This document shows, piece by piece, positions 8,266-15,992 of a stretch of 59,202 bases of DNA (positions within the stretch are counted from its first letter, which is position 1; each line of letters opens with the position of its first letter). The notes below the pieces were generated by a model that saw only the letters and a list, made by a program, of their open reading frames with translations, was not told the origin of the DNA and did not search any database. The stretch comes from CAYUYM01 sp964449305 (GTDB lineage Bacteria; Bacteroidota; Ignavibacteria; SZUA-365; CAYQST01), in NCBI GenBank assembly GCA_964449305.1, contig CAYUYM010000005.1, positions 1-59,202 on the forward strand, written 5' to 3'. The position numbers and the translations under genes are program-made.

Positions 8266-9450
8266 CTACAGGCCGTATGCCGCCCGTCTGTGCTCCCTCA
8301 CGATGTTCGCGAGGTAGCGGCGGGCGAAGGGTGTGGCGTTCAGCGTTTCGGGATTGTACAGCTCCTTGTTGATGAAGCGGTGGAAGTCCTCGATGTCGTT
8401 GAAGCGGTCGAGCGTCACATCGGTGATGCCGAAGCCCGTCCCGGTCCGTGCGAGCGTGAGGAACACCGGACGATCAAGGCCTCGGACGAGGCGCTTCACC
8501 GCATCACGCCCCAGCCTGGCTGCGCACGATGCATCGAGGCGGGACGGTGCGCCGGAGCGGTAGAGGTAGGACGGGTTCACGAAGTTCACATTGCGCGTGT
8601 CGAAGTGCGGCCTGAGATCCTCCTTCAGACGGCCGGCAAGCGTGGAGGCTGCGCCCTTGAATCGCGGGTGTCCAAAGCTGTCGCGTTCGCTGTCGTCGGC
8701 GCTCATGTAGGAACCGTCGGACCAGCGTGCCCCCTCGGCGATCACCGCGATCACGTGTTTCTGCCGCCGGAAGCGCTGCGCCACCATCTCCACGAAACGC
8801 CCGTAGTCGAGCGGGAACTCGGGGACGATGATGAAATCGGGGTGCCCCATGCAGGAGGAGAGCGCGAGCCAGCCGGCATGCATCCCCATCGATTCCACGA
8901 TGATGATGCGCTCGTGCGAATAGGCCGTGGTGCGCATCCCCTCGTCGAGACTCACGAAGGAGGCGATCTTCTCCGCCGCCGTGGGGTGCCCCAGCGTGAA
9001 ATAGTTCGTCACGCCGGACATGTCGGCACCGCTTGTGGCGCGCCGGACGGTGGTGCCCACATCGTTGTCGATGGTCTTGGAGATGAGCGCCTGCGGCACA
9101 TCGCCGATGTGAAAGGCGTTGGACAGCGTGTCCTCACCGCCGATCACGATGAGGCCGTCGATGCCGTGCCTGCGGCAGGTCTCGCGCACAGCGTCCGCAC
9201 CGCCATCCACCTTCGCAAGGTTGATGCGCGACGAGCGCAGGATGGTGCCCCCGATGGCGGGGTCGACGAGCTTTGGTGTGAGGCGCACGATGCGCTGCTC
9301 CAGCACGCCCTGCCAGCCGCGGGGGAACCCCACGAGCTCCGCACCCGCCCGTTCCGCCGCTGAAAGCGCGGCGGCGATCACCGCATTCAGCGGGGCGACA
9401 TCCCCACCACCGGTGAGGATGCCGAGCCTTGTTCTTCTGACAGCCTTCAT
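8266..9450 (-). CDS. 6-phosphofructokinase family protein with PPi-type signature residues
   Basis: Predicted 394 aa. PFK landmarks are present: TGGGDVAPLN (13-22), IGGEDTLSNA (103-112), SKTIDND (124-130), ESMGMHAGWLAL (186-197), AEGAR, and a C-terminal YLYRSGAPSRLDA segment. In PFKs the pair Gly104/Gly124 (E. coli numbering) marks ATP enzymes and Asp/Lys marks pyrophosphate enzymes; here the equivalents are Asp107 (GGED) and Lys125 (SKTIDND), which predicts PPi use. The usual MGR arginine that helps bind fructose 6-phosphate is Met190, and the P-loop-like PGLN is APLN, so the substrate may differ. Start at ATG 9450 (MKAVRRTRL) with GGAG 9 bases upstream. It is embedded between sugar-nucleotide genes, suggesting a pathway-specific role, perhaps on a seven-carbon sugar phosphate (inference). 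Confidence 0.85.
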   Translation of the reverse strand: MKAVRRTRLGILTGGGDVAPLNAVIAAALSAAERAGAELVGFPRGWQGVLEQRIVRLTPKLVDPAIGGTILRSSRINLAKVDGGADAVRETCRRHGIDGLIVIGGEDTLSNAFHIGDVPQALISKTIDNDVGTTVRRATSGADMSGVTNYFTLGHPTAAEKIASFVSLDEGMRTTAYSHERIIIVESMGMHAGWLALSSCMGHPDFIIVPEFPLDYGRFVEMVAQRFRRQKHVIAVIAEGARWSDGSYMSADDSERDSFGHPRFKGAASTLAGRLKEDLRPHFDTRNVNFVNPSYLYRSGAPSRLDASCAARLGRDAVKRLVRGLDRPVFLTLARTGTGFGITDVTLDRFNDIEDFHRFINKELYNPETLNATPFARRYLANIVREHRRAAYGL

Positions 9451-9484
9451 GTCCATCTGCTCCGTTGTTGCTCGTGCACGCCCA

Positions 9485-10486
9485 TCACACCGGCACCATG
9501 CAGCCTTCCGCACTTGCCCGGTAGAGCGCCTCCACCACGCGGTTGGCCATCACCCCGTCGATGCCATCGCCGATGGGACGGCGCTGCTCCGCGATCGCCG
9601 CCCGGAACTCCCGCCACTCGTGCACCCACGATTCGTCGTTGGCGGGAAACTCGAAGGACTCGATGTCCGGCCTGCCGCCCTCGGGCTTGCGGATGCCCAT
9701 CTCGAGCGTCTCCGGTCCGTAGCTGCCGCCGAGGCCGTTGATGGTGAGGTAGCCGCTGGTTCCGAAGATCTCGAAGCTGAAGACGTTGCGCCAGTTCGTG
9801 AGGCTCACCTGGAAGGATCCGGTGGCGCCCGACTCGAACTTGAGGATGGCCGAGGCGGTGTCCTCCACCTCGATCTCCCAGAACTTGGTCTCGACGAGCG
9901 CAAAGGCCCTGCGCACCTCGCCGCCATACCAGCGCATGAGGTCGATGATGTGCACGCCCTGGTCCAGGAGCTCCCCGCCGCCGGCCAGATCGCGGGACGA
10001 ACGCCACTCGCTTTCCATGCCCGGCCTGCTGCCATGGCCATAGCGGGCACGCATGGAGATCACGTCGCCGATGCGCCCCTCGTCGAGCAGCGTCCGCGCC
10101 TTCCACAGGGCCGGGTGGAAGCGGTGGTTGAAGCCCGTCTTCAGGATGCAGCCGCCCTGCTCCGCAGCCTGCTGCATGGCCTCCGCCTCCGCGGCGTTGC
10201 GGCCGAGCGGCTTCTCGCACAGCACATGTCTGCCGGAGCGCAGGGCCGAGGTGGTGATCTCGCTCAACACGGAGTTGATCGAGGCGTTGATGACGATGTC
10301 CACATCCGTGCGTGCAAGCACCTGGTGCCAGCTCGTGGTGAATTCGCATCCGAACTCCTGCGCCAGCGCCTCTGCACGTGTGCCGGCCACGTCACACACA
10401 GCCACAAGCTGGTCGTCGGGGAACTGCTGCAGCGCGAGGGCGCGCTTCCGGCCGATGAGGCCGCAACCGATGATGGCGATGCGCAT
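9485..10486 (-). CDS. Gfo/Idh/MocA family NAD(P)-dependent sugar dehydrogenase
   Basis: Predicted 333 aa. The N-terminal Rossmann fold starts MRIAIIGCGLIGRKRA; the family signature CEKPLGRN follows at about 95, then FNHRFHPALWKAR and the conserved helix GGELLDQGVHIIDLMRWYGG containing the catalytic-type Asp/His. Such enzymes oxidise or reduce hydroxyls or ketones of sugars or sugar nucleotides using NAD(P). Start fixed at ATG 10486, preceded by a good GGAGG; the stop of the upstream SDR gene lies one base before it. With that SDR and the UDP-glucose-dehydrogenase-like gene it forms an oxidoreductase run in the middle of the heptose-like sugar module. Substrate unknown. Confidence 0.85.
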   Translation of the reverse strand: MRIAIIGCGLIGRKRALALQQFPDDQLVAVCDVAGTRAEALAQEFGCEFTTSWHQVLARTDVDIVINASINSVLSEITTSALRSGRHVLCEKPLGRNAAEAEAMQQAAEQGGCILKTGFNHRFHPALWKARTLLDEGRIGDVISMRARYGHGSRPGMESEWRSSRDLAGGGELLDQGVHIIDLMRWYGGEVRRAFALVETKFWEIEVEDTASAILKFESGATGSFQVSLTNWRNVFSFEIFGTSGYLTINGLGGSYGPETLEMGIRKPEGGRPDIESFEFPANDESWVHEWREFRAAIAEQRRPIGDGIDGVMANRVVEALYRASAEGCMVPV

Positions 10487-10487
10487 G

Positions 10488-11342
10488 TCACACCCTCCGG
10501 AAAAAGGTCTTGTTGTCGATGCGGCGCAGCGTGGCGGCATCCCTGTCCGTGCGCATGAGCTCCTGGAACTCCGAGCTCTCCCAAGGGTCCCACGGGGCGG
10601 AGATGAACCTGCCCGTGATGCCGTCGGAGGCGCTGGAGAGAAGGAAACTCGTCAATGCCGCGGCCTTCTCCGGGGGCACGCCTCCCTCGCTCACCTGCTT
10701 CATCGTCGATTCAAAGAAGCCGTCTCCGGCCTGATCGCGTCCCGCCTCCAGCGTCTGCTGGTGGAGGCGCGTGATGACGAAGCCCGGGGCCACGCAGTTC
10801 ACGTCGAAGCCATCCTCCTGGAGCTCGAGGGCGAGATTCTCGGTGAAACGCACGATGGCGGCCTTGCTCGAGGCATAGGCGGAGTAACGCGCGAAGGGTG
10901 TCGCCGCGCCGCCGCCGGAGTAGTTCACGATCTTGCGCCGCTCCCCGCGCAACAGCGGCGCGAAGGTGCTGCACATGTACACCGTGCCGAGGAGGTTGAT
11001 GCGGATGGCGGATTCGAAATGCGCCAGATCCACCTCGGGCGTCTTCCCGATGGGCCCGTAGACACCCGCGCAGTTGACCAGCCCGTCGATGGCGCCATGG
11101 TGCTCCGTGACCCATGCGGCGAAGGCCTGCACCTGCGCCAGATCACCCACATCGAGCGGGTACGACGCATGGGCCGCGGGCGAGATCGCACGCAGCGATG
11201 CGAGGGCCGTACCAAGATCCGCCGCGTTGCGTGCGGCGATGACCACCGCCGCACCGTCGGAGGCGCAGCGCTGGGCGACAGCGAGGCCGATGCCGAGGCT
11301 GCCGCCGGTGATGACGATTGTCCGTCCTTCAAGCGGTTTCAT
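10488..11342 (-). CDS. Short-chain dehydrogenase/reductase (classical SDR)
   Basis: Predicted 284 aa. Classical SDR features are visible: nucleotide-binding TGGSLGIG (12-19), NCAGVYG after the fourth strand, the active-site motif YSAYASSK (Tyr-x-x-x-Lys) and PGFV after it. The C-terminus is longer than in minimal SDRs, with a WDPWESSEFQELM tail. The acidic or basic residue after strand 2 (AARN) suggests NADP preference, which is a rough guess. Gaps to both neighbours are one base, so it is part of a tightly packed operon. It presumably reduces or oxidises a sugar intermediate together with the adjacent Gfo/Idh protein (inference from context). Confidence 0.85.
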   Translation of the reverse strand: MKPLEGRTIVITGGSLGIGLAVAQRCASDGAAVVIAARNAADLGTALASLRAISPAAHASYPLDVGDLAQVQAFAAWVTEHHGAIDGLVNCAGVYGPIGKTPEVDLAHFESAIRINLLGTVYMCSTFAPLLRGERRKIVNYSGGGAATPFARYSAYASSKAAIVRFTENLALELQEDGFDVNCVAPGFVITRLHQQTLEAGRDQAGDGFFESTMKQVSEGGVPPEKAAALTSFLLSSASDGITGRFISAPWDPWESSEFQELMRTDRDAATLRRIDNKTFFRRV

Positions 11343-11343
11343 G

Positions 11344-12630
11344 TCAGCGTCCGATGCAGTGGAGGGTGAAGCCGGCGGCCGTCATTCCGGCCTCCGGCAG
11401 GAAGTTCTTTGTGTCGAGCATCGCGGGGGTCCGCATGAGGCCGCGGATGTCGGCCCAGGCGCACTCGCGGAACTCGGGCCACTCGGTGAGGAGCACAAGC
11501 ATGTCCGCCTGCTCCGCCGCCTCGGCGATGCTGCCGCACACGGTGAACGCCGGTGCCGCGGGCAGCTCGCCATAATCGGCGCGCGGGTCGAAGACGCGCA
11601 CGTCGGTCTTCTCCGCGAGCAGCAGATCCACGATCTCCAGCGGCAGACTGCGCCGCAGCGTGGAGGTGCCGGGCTTGTAGGTGACGCCGAGCACGCCGAT
11701 GCGCTTCCCGGCGAGGTCGCCGAGCGCCGCGCGGATCTTGTTGACGATGGAGAACTTGCGCTCCCCGTTCATCGCGTGGATCTGCCCGAAGAGGCGCGCG
11801 TATCCCTGCATCTCCCCGTTGATCGCTTCGAGCACCTTCAGATCGCGCCCGAGCGTGCCACCCGAGAAGCCGATGCCCGGCGCCAGGTAGGCCTTCGGGC
11901 CGATGCGCGGATCGGATTTCATGCCGCGCACCACGTCGTCGATGCGCGCGCCGCGGGCCTCGCAGATGTCGGCGAGGTGGTTGGCGAACACGATGGAGTT
12001 CGCGAGGAAGGCGTTGATCCCGTGCTTCACGGCCTCGGCCGACTCGAGCGACATGGCGAGCACTTCGCCGGGGATCCTCCCGAACAGCGCCATGCAGGCA
12101 TCCTCGGTGGCCTGCGTCGCCGTGCCGAGGATGATGCGGCCGGGATTGAGATAGCACGCAATGGCCTCGCCCAGACGGAGGTTCTCCGGTGAGTAGGCGA
12201 TCTCGAGCGTCGGGTTCGATGCGTGAAGGATGGCCCGCAGCTCGCGGCAGAAGCCCGCGGGGGACTGCGAGCTCACAACGAGGATGGCGCCGTTCTTCAT
12301 CACCGGTGCCAGATCCTGCACCGTGGTGGTGAGGATGGTCGTGTCGCTCGAATCGTCGTCACGCACGGGTGTGTCGTAGGACAGGAAGATGACGTCGCAG
12401 GCCGTGAGATCGGCCAGGGCGTTCGAGAACGACAGACGCCTCTCCGTCATGTTCTTCGTGATCATCTCCGGCAATCCCGGTTCGTAGAGCGGGGGACGGC
12501 CTTCGCGCAGTCCTGCGATGCGGTCCGCGTCGTAGTCGAAGCCGGTCACCGTGTGACCGAGTTCCGACCATGAGGCAGACAGCACACAACCGAGATGCCA
12601 CAGACCGACGACGCCAATGTGTTCCTGCAT
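11344..12630 (-). CDS. UDP-glucose/GDP-mannose dehydrogenase family protein lacking the catalytic cysteine
   Basis: Predicted 428 aa, full length for the family, with all three domains. The N-terminal Rossmann fold has IGVVGLWHLGCV (5-16) and PLYEPGLPE (48-56). The central helix has ESAEAVKHGINAFLANS (Lys202 and Asn206 conserved). The C-terminal NAD-like domain includes YKPGTSTLR. The active-site loop normally reads G-x-G-F-G-G-S-C-F-x-K-D. Here it reads GIGFSGGTLGRD (252-263), so the nucleophilic Cys is Thr259 and the Lys is Arg262. Without the Cys the thiohemiacetal route from alcohol to acid cannot work as in UDP-glucose dehydrogenase. The protein may perform a single alcohol/ketone oxidation, or have another role. 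Coding appears intact, with 1- and 12-base gaps to its neighbours. Confidence 0.85.
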   Translation of the reverse strand: MQEHIGVVGLWHLGCVLSASWSELGHTVTGFDYDADRIAGLREGRPPLYEPGLPEMITKNMTERRLSFSNALADLTACDVIFLSYDTPVRDDDSSDTTILTTTVQDLAPVMKNGAILVVSSQSPAGFCRELRAILHASNPTLEIAYSPENLRLGEAIACYLNPGRIILGTATQATEDACMALFGRIPGEVLAMSLESAEAVKHGINAFLANSIVFANHLADICEARGARIDDVVRGMKSDPRIGPKAYLAPGIGFSGGTLGRDLKVLEAINGEMQGYARLFGQIHAMNGERKFSIVNKIRAALGDLAGKRIGVLGVTYKPGTSTLRRSLPLEIVDLLLAEKTDVRVFDPRADYGELPAAPAFTVCGSIAEAAEQADMLVLLTEWPEFRECAWADIRGLMRTPAMLDTKNFLPEAGMTAAGFTLHCIGR

Positions 12631-12642
12631 GGGTACTCCTGT

Positions 12643-13359
12643 TTATTCTGATGTGATGGATCGTTGAAGCATTTCCGGTGTGTCAAAGGCGCGGACGTCG
12701 GCGTCGTAGCACACGCCGTGGAGCAGTCGTCCCTGCGCCAGCAGCGCCGGGAAGATGTCCCGCGCAAAGTCCGAGACGCCGTCGGGCAGATGTGCCAGCA
12801 TGTCGTAGCGCAGGCAGTAGACGCCGGCGTTCACCCAGTGCGACGCCGTCTCCCCGGGTCGGGGCTTTTCGATGAAGCGGGTGATGCGCCCGTCGGCATC
12901 GAACTCCGCGACGCCCGAGTGCGAGACGTCGTCACGATGATGGAAGCCGATCACGCCCATGGCGCCTGTCGCCAGCGCCTTGTCGTGCAGTTCGGACAGG
13001 GCGCAGTCCGAGAAGTTGTCGCCGTAGAGCACAAAGAAGTGCCCGTCATCCCTGTCCGCCCCGCCGCCCCAGAAGCGGTCGGCAATGCGGCGCACGGCGC
13101 CGGAGGTGCCCAGCAGTGTCTCCTCGGGTGACCAGGTGATGCGGACGCCGAGGTCTGCCCCATCGCCGAAGCGCGAGGTGATGACATCGGGCAGATGATG
13201 GAGGTTGATGACGATGTCGTGCACGCCGGCGGCGCGGCAGAGCTCGATGTTCTGCTGCAGGATGGGTCTGCCGCGGAATTCGATCATGGGTTTCGGGATC
13301 CGCTGCGTGAGCTCTCCGAGACGCTCGCCCCTGCCTGCAGCCAGGATCACGGCCCTCAT
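12643..13359 (-). CDS. Sugar-phosphate nucleotidyltransferase (HddC/RmlA-like, short form)
   Basis: Predicted 238 aa, the length of the minimal nucleotidyltransferase domain. The signature LAAGRGERLGELTQRIPKPM at 7-26 matches the G-x-G-x-R-x-x-P-x-T...PKP loop (with Leu replacing the usual Pro). It is followed by VINLHHLPD, the acidic metal site YGDNFSD and FIEKPRPGE. The family condenses a sugar 1-phosphate with an NTP. Positioned with an HddA-like GHMP kinase and a GmhA-like SIS protein, it is a natural candidate for the last activation step of a heptose-like sugar, as in HddC. The nucleotide cannot be told from sequence. The ATG overlaps the upstream epimerase stop by 4 bp. Confidence 0.87.
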   Translation of the reverse strand: MRAVILAAGRGERLGELTQRIPKPMIEFRGRPILQQNIELCRAAGVHDIVINLHHLPDVITSRFGDGADLGVRITWSPEETLLGTSGAVRRIADRFWGGGADRDDGHFFVLYGDNFSDCALSELHDKALATGAMGVIGFHHRDDVSHSGVAEFDADGRITRFIEKPRPGETASHWVNAGVYCLRYDMLAHLPDGVSDFARDIFPALLAQGRLLHGVCYDADVRAFDTPEMLQRSITSE

Positions 13360-14294
13360 GCGATGCGCCCCTGCGCCAGCTCGGTGCGGATGAACTCGAT
13401 GGACGTCTCCAAGCCCTGCTCCAGGCTGATCCGCGGCTCCCAGCCCAGCGCCCGCGCCTCGCTGATGTCAGCCAGATTGGCGAAGGCCTCGCCGGGGAGG
13501 TCGGGCCGGTATTCCGGCGTCACATCGGAGTGCATCAGCCGTGCGATGATCGCATGGATGTCGTTGATCGAGTGGTTCACGCCGCTGCCAAGGTTGAACA
13601 CGCGCCCGTCCGTGCGGGGATCCGTCATGCACTGGAGGTGGAACGCGTTGATGTCGTCCACATGGATGAAGTCCCGGCGCTTCTCGCCCGTGCCGTAGAT
13701 GACGGGCCGGATGCCGCGGAGCAGGCGGATGATGAAGGCGCTGAACACCGGGGGGATGGAGCGCCGGTAGTCCTGCCTCGGCCCGTAGACGCAGAAGTAC
13801 CGCAGTGCGGTGGAGGGCACGCCGAAGAAGCGCGCGTAGCCGTCGGCGAAGTGCATGGAGGCGAACTTGCTCAGTGCGTAGAAGCTTTGCGGGTGCACCT
13901 CGGTCTCGGGTGTCGGCATCACGGAGCTGCCCTCGTACATGGCGCTCGACTCGGCATAGATCACCTTGCGCACCCTGGCACGGCGGGCCGCTTCGAACAC
14001 ATGCACCGTGCCCGTCACATTGATGTCGGCCGTCTCGACGGGGTCGAGCTGGCAGTCGCTGATGCAGTTCTTCGCTGCGAAGTGGAACACATGGTCCACG
14101 CCGTCGAAGAGCGGATACATGGCCGGGTCACGGATGTCCGCCTTGTGGAATTCCACGCCGTCGGGCACCTGTTCCAGGACGCCATAGGCAAGGTTGTCGA
14201 TGCCGATCACGCGAAAGCCGCCTTCGTGCAGGAGGCGGTCGGCGAGATTCGAGCCGATGAAGCCGGCAACGCCGGTGATGAGGACTGTGGTCAC
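13356..14294 (-). CDS. NAD-dependent epimerase/dehydratase (extended SDR) acting on a sugar nucleotide
   Basis: Predicted 312 aa, starting with GTG (TTVLITGVAGFIGSNLADRLL). Extended-SDR motifs: glycine-rich TGVAGFIGSN (7-16), FHFAAKN, ESSAMYEG, the catalytic YALSKFASM (Tyr-x-x-x-Lys), RYFCVYGPRQ and DFIHVDDI. It resembles UDP-glucose/UDP-GlcNAc 4-epimerases and C4-C6 dehydratases, but the exact reaction is not decidable. No clear Shine-Dalgarno sequence precedes the GTG; the bases just upstream on the coding strand contain a C7 run. It overlaps the nucleotidyltransferase by 4 bp, while a 109-base gap separates it from the upstream GHMP kinase; I see nothing specific in that gap. Confidence 0.87.
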   Translation of the reverse strand: MTTVLITGVAGFIGSNLADRLLHEGGFRVIGIDNLAYGVLEQVPDGVEFHKADIRDPAMYPLFDGVDHVFHFAAKNCISDCQLDPVETADINVTGTVHVFEAARRARVRKVIYAESSAMYEGSSVMPTPETEVHPQSFYALSKFASMHFADGYARFFGVPSTALRYFCVYGPRQDYRRSIPPVFSAFIIRLLRGIRPVIYGTGEKRRDFIHVDDINAFHLQCMTDPRTDGRVFNLGSGVNHSINDIHAIIARLMHSDVTPEYRPDLPGEAFANLADISEARALGWEPRISLEQGLETSIEFIRTELAQGRIA

Positions 14295-14403
14295 GGTATT
14301 TGGGGGGGATGGCCACCCGCCGTGCTCCGCCGTGGCGGGGCGATGCCTGCGGACCGCCCGCCCGGCCGCCGGCGCGGTCAGGTGGTGTGGAGGGATGAAG
14401 AGA

Positions 14404-15429
14404 TCAGATGTTGACGAGGACCTTGGCGCCTTCCCAGTCGAAGCGGAAATCCATGTACTTCAGACCCGCGCTCTCCATGGTTCTGCGCAGATGCTTGCGG
14501 TTGCCGTTCTCGCTGCAGAGCAGCAGGAACCCGCCGCCACCGGCGCCCATGATCTTGCCGCCGAGTGCGCCGTTGTTCATCGCGATGGTGTACCACTCGT
14601 CGATCTGCGGGTTGCTCATCTTCGTGGAGACGCTCTTCTTCACCTCCCAGTGCTCATGCATCAGCCGGCCGAAGGCCGTCACATCGCCGGCCAGCAGGGC
14701 GTCCTTCACGCTGTACCCGATGGCCTTGATCCGATGCATCGCCTCGGTGGCTGTGCGCACCGGCTGTGCGGTCTGTGCCGGGGCATCGGCGCTCTCCGTG
14801 ATCTTCCGCGACTGCTCGCCGAGGATCACGTTCGCATCCCGTTCGATGGAGGTGTAGAACATCATGAGGTGGTTCTCCAGCTCGCGCACGAACTCGTGAT
14901 CGAGGTCGAGGGGCGTCACCGTCACATGACCGCCGCGGTCGATCTCGAGCTGGATGAGGCCGCCGTAGGCTGCGGCGTACTGATCCTGCTTGCCGATGGG
15001 CTTGCCGATGCGGTCGATCTCCACCGTGCACGCCTCCTCGGCGAGGTCCCTGATGGAGAGGTAGCGCCGCTTCATGGTGTTGAGCGCCTTGAGGAGACCC
15101 ACGGTGTAGGAGCTGGAGGATCCCATGCCCGTGCCCGCGGCAAGGTCGGCCATGGAGCTGATCTCCATGGGGATGTGCAGATCGAGATGCTTGAGCACCT
15201 CGCGCACGATGTCGTGCCGGATGAGCTCCACCTCGTCGAGACCGACATTCTCCACCTTGCTGTAGTTGACCTTGATGCGGTCCACAATCGCCGGCAGGTT
15301 GACGGTGATGTACATGTACTTGTTCACCGCCGCCGTGATGAGGAAGCCCTCATGCTTCGAGTAGTACGACGGCAGGTCGGTGCCGCCACCACCAAGCGGG
15401 AGGCGGAACGGGGTGCGGGAAAGGATCAT
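14404..15429 (-). CDS. GHMP kinase, D-glycero-D-manno-heptose 7-phosphate kinase (HddA)-like
   Basis: Predicted 341 aa. GHMP landmarks: N-terminal RTPFRLPLGGGGTDLPSYY (HddA-type substrate loop), the ATP-binding AAGTGMGSSSSYTVGLLKAL at about 105-125, and C-terminal GGKIMGAGGGGFLLL. HddA phosphorylates the anomeric position of heptose 7-phosphate on the way to GDP- or ADP-heptose; homologues with the same GGGGTD start also act on other sugars, so specificity is inferred. Start at ATG 15429 because it gives the family N-terminus and overlaps the upstream acyltransferase stop by 4 bp (ATGA). A GmhB-like phosphatase, which HddA pathways need, is not in this window. Confidence 0.87.
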   Translation of the reverse strand: MILSRTPFRLPLGGGGTDLPSYYSKHEGFLITAAVNKYMYITVNLPAIVDRIKVNYSKVENVGLDEVELIRHDIVREVLKHLDLHIPMEISSMADLAAGTGMGSSSSYTVGLLKALNTMKRRYLSIRDLAEEACTVEIDRIGKPIGKQDQYAAAYGGLIQLEIDRGGHVTVTPLDLDHEFVRELENHLMMFYTSIERDANVILGEQSRKITESADAPAQTAQPVRTATEAMHRIKAIGYSVKDALLAGDVTAFGRLMHEHWEVKKSVSTKMSNPQIDEWYTIAMNNGALGGKIMGAGGGGFLLLCSENGNRKHLRRTMESAGLKYMDFRFDWEGAKVLVNI

Positions 15430-15992
15430 GACTGTTCGTGCAACCCGCCGTCGGTCTCCGTCCAGGAACGTCCGCAGACGCAGGAGGCGGCATCGTTTTC
15501 GAAGTGGAGCTTGCGCCCGCAGGTACACACCCAGCCGTGGATGCGGGCGGGATTGCCATACACAAGGCGGTGCGCCGGAACATCGCGCGTCACCACCGAG
15601 CCGGCCCCCACCATCGCATATTCACCGATCACGCGGTTCGCCACCACCGTGCAGTTGGCGCCGATGGACGCCCCCTTCCGGATGAGCGTCTTTGCAACCT
15701 CCTTCGGGAACAGGGCACGGGGTTCGAGCTCGTTCGTCAGGACCACGTTCGGTCCGAGAAAGGCGCCGTCTTCGATCACCACGCCGTCCCAGATCGCGAT
15801 GTTGTTCTTGATGACGACGTCGTTGCCGATGACGACGCCCGTCTCCACAAAGCAGGCCTCGCCCACATTGCAGCGTTCGCCGATGACGACGCCCTTCATG
15901 ACGTGGGCGTTCGCCCAGATGCGCGTGCCCTCGCCGATGGTGTCGCTCTCCACCATGGCCCGTTCGTGTTGGAAGAATTTCTTCTCTGTCAT
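15426..15992 (-). CDS. Left-handed beta-helix acyltransferase with C-terminal zinc ribbon
   Basis: Predicted 188 aa. Hexapeptide repeats run from about residue 12 to 145 (IGEGTRIWANAHV, VIGERCNVGEACFV, VIKNNIAIWDGVVIEDGAFLG, GASIGANCTVVAN), with GAGSVVTRDVPAH closing the helix. The architecture is close to WbpD/WlbB-type N-acetyltransferases. Distinctively, the last 40 residues carry a Cys-x-Cys ... Cys-x-Cys pair (VCTCGRKLHF and SCVCGRSW), a likely small zinc-binding ribbon. It is expected to use acetyl-CoA or another acyl donor on an amino sugar nucleotide. Start at 15992 (ATGA overlap with the upstream dehydrogenase) rather than the six-residue longer frame. Confidence 0.85.
   Translation of the reverse strand: MTEKKFFQHERAMVESDTIGEGTRIWANAHVMKGVVIGERCNVGEACFVETGVVIGNDVVIKNNIAIWDGVVIEDGAFLGPNVVLTNELEPRALFPKEVAKTLIRKGASIGANCTVVANRVIGEYAMVGAGSVVTRDVPAHRLVYGNPARIHGWVCTCGRKLHFENDAASCVCGRSWTETDGGLHEQS

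Noticed and set aside
11344..12630. Functional UDP-glucose 6-dehydrogenase supplying uronic acid
   Set aside because: The catalytic Cys is replaced by Thr, so the standard activity is not supported.
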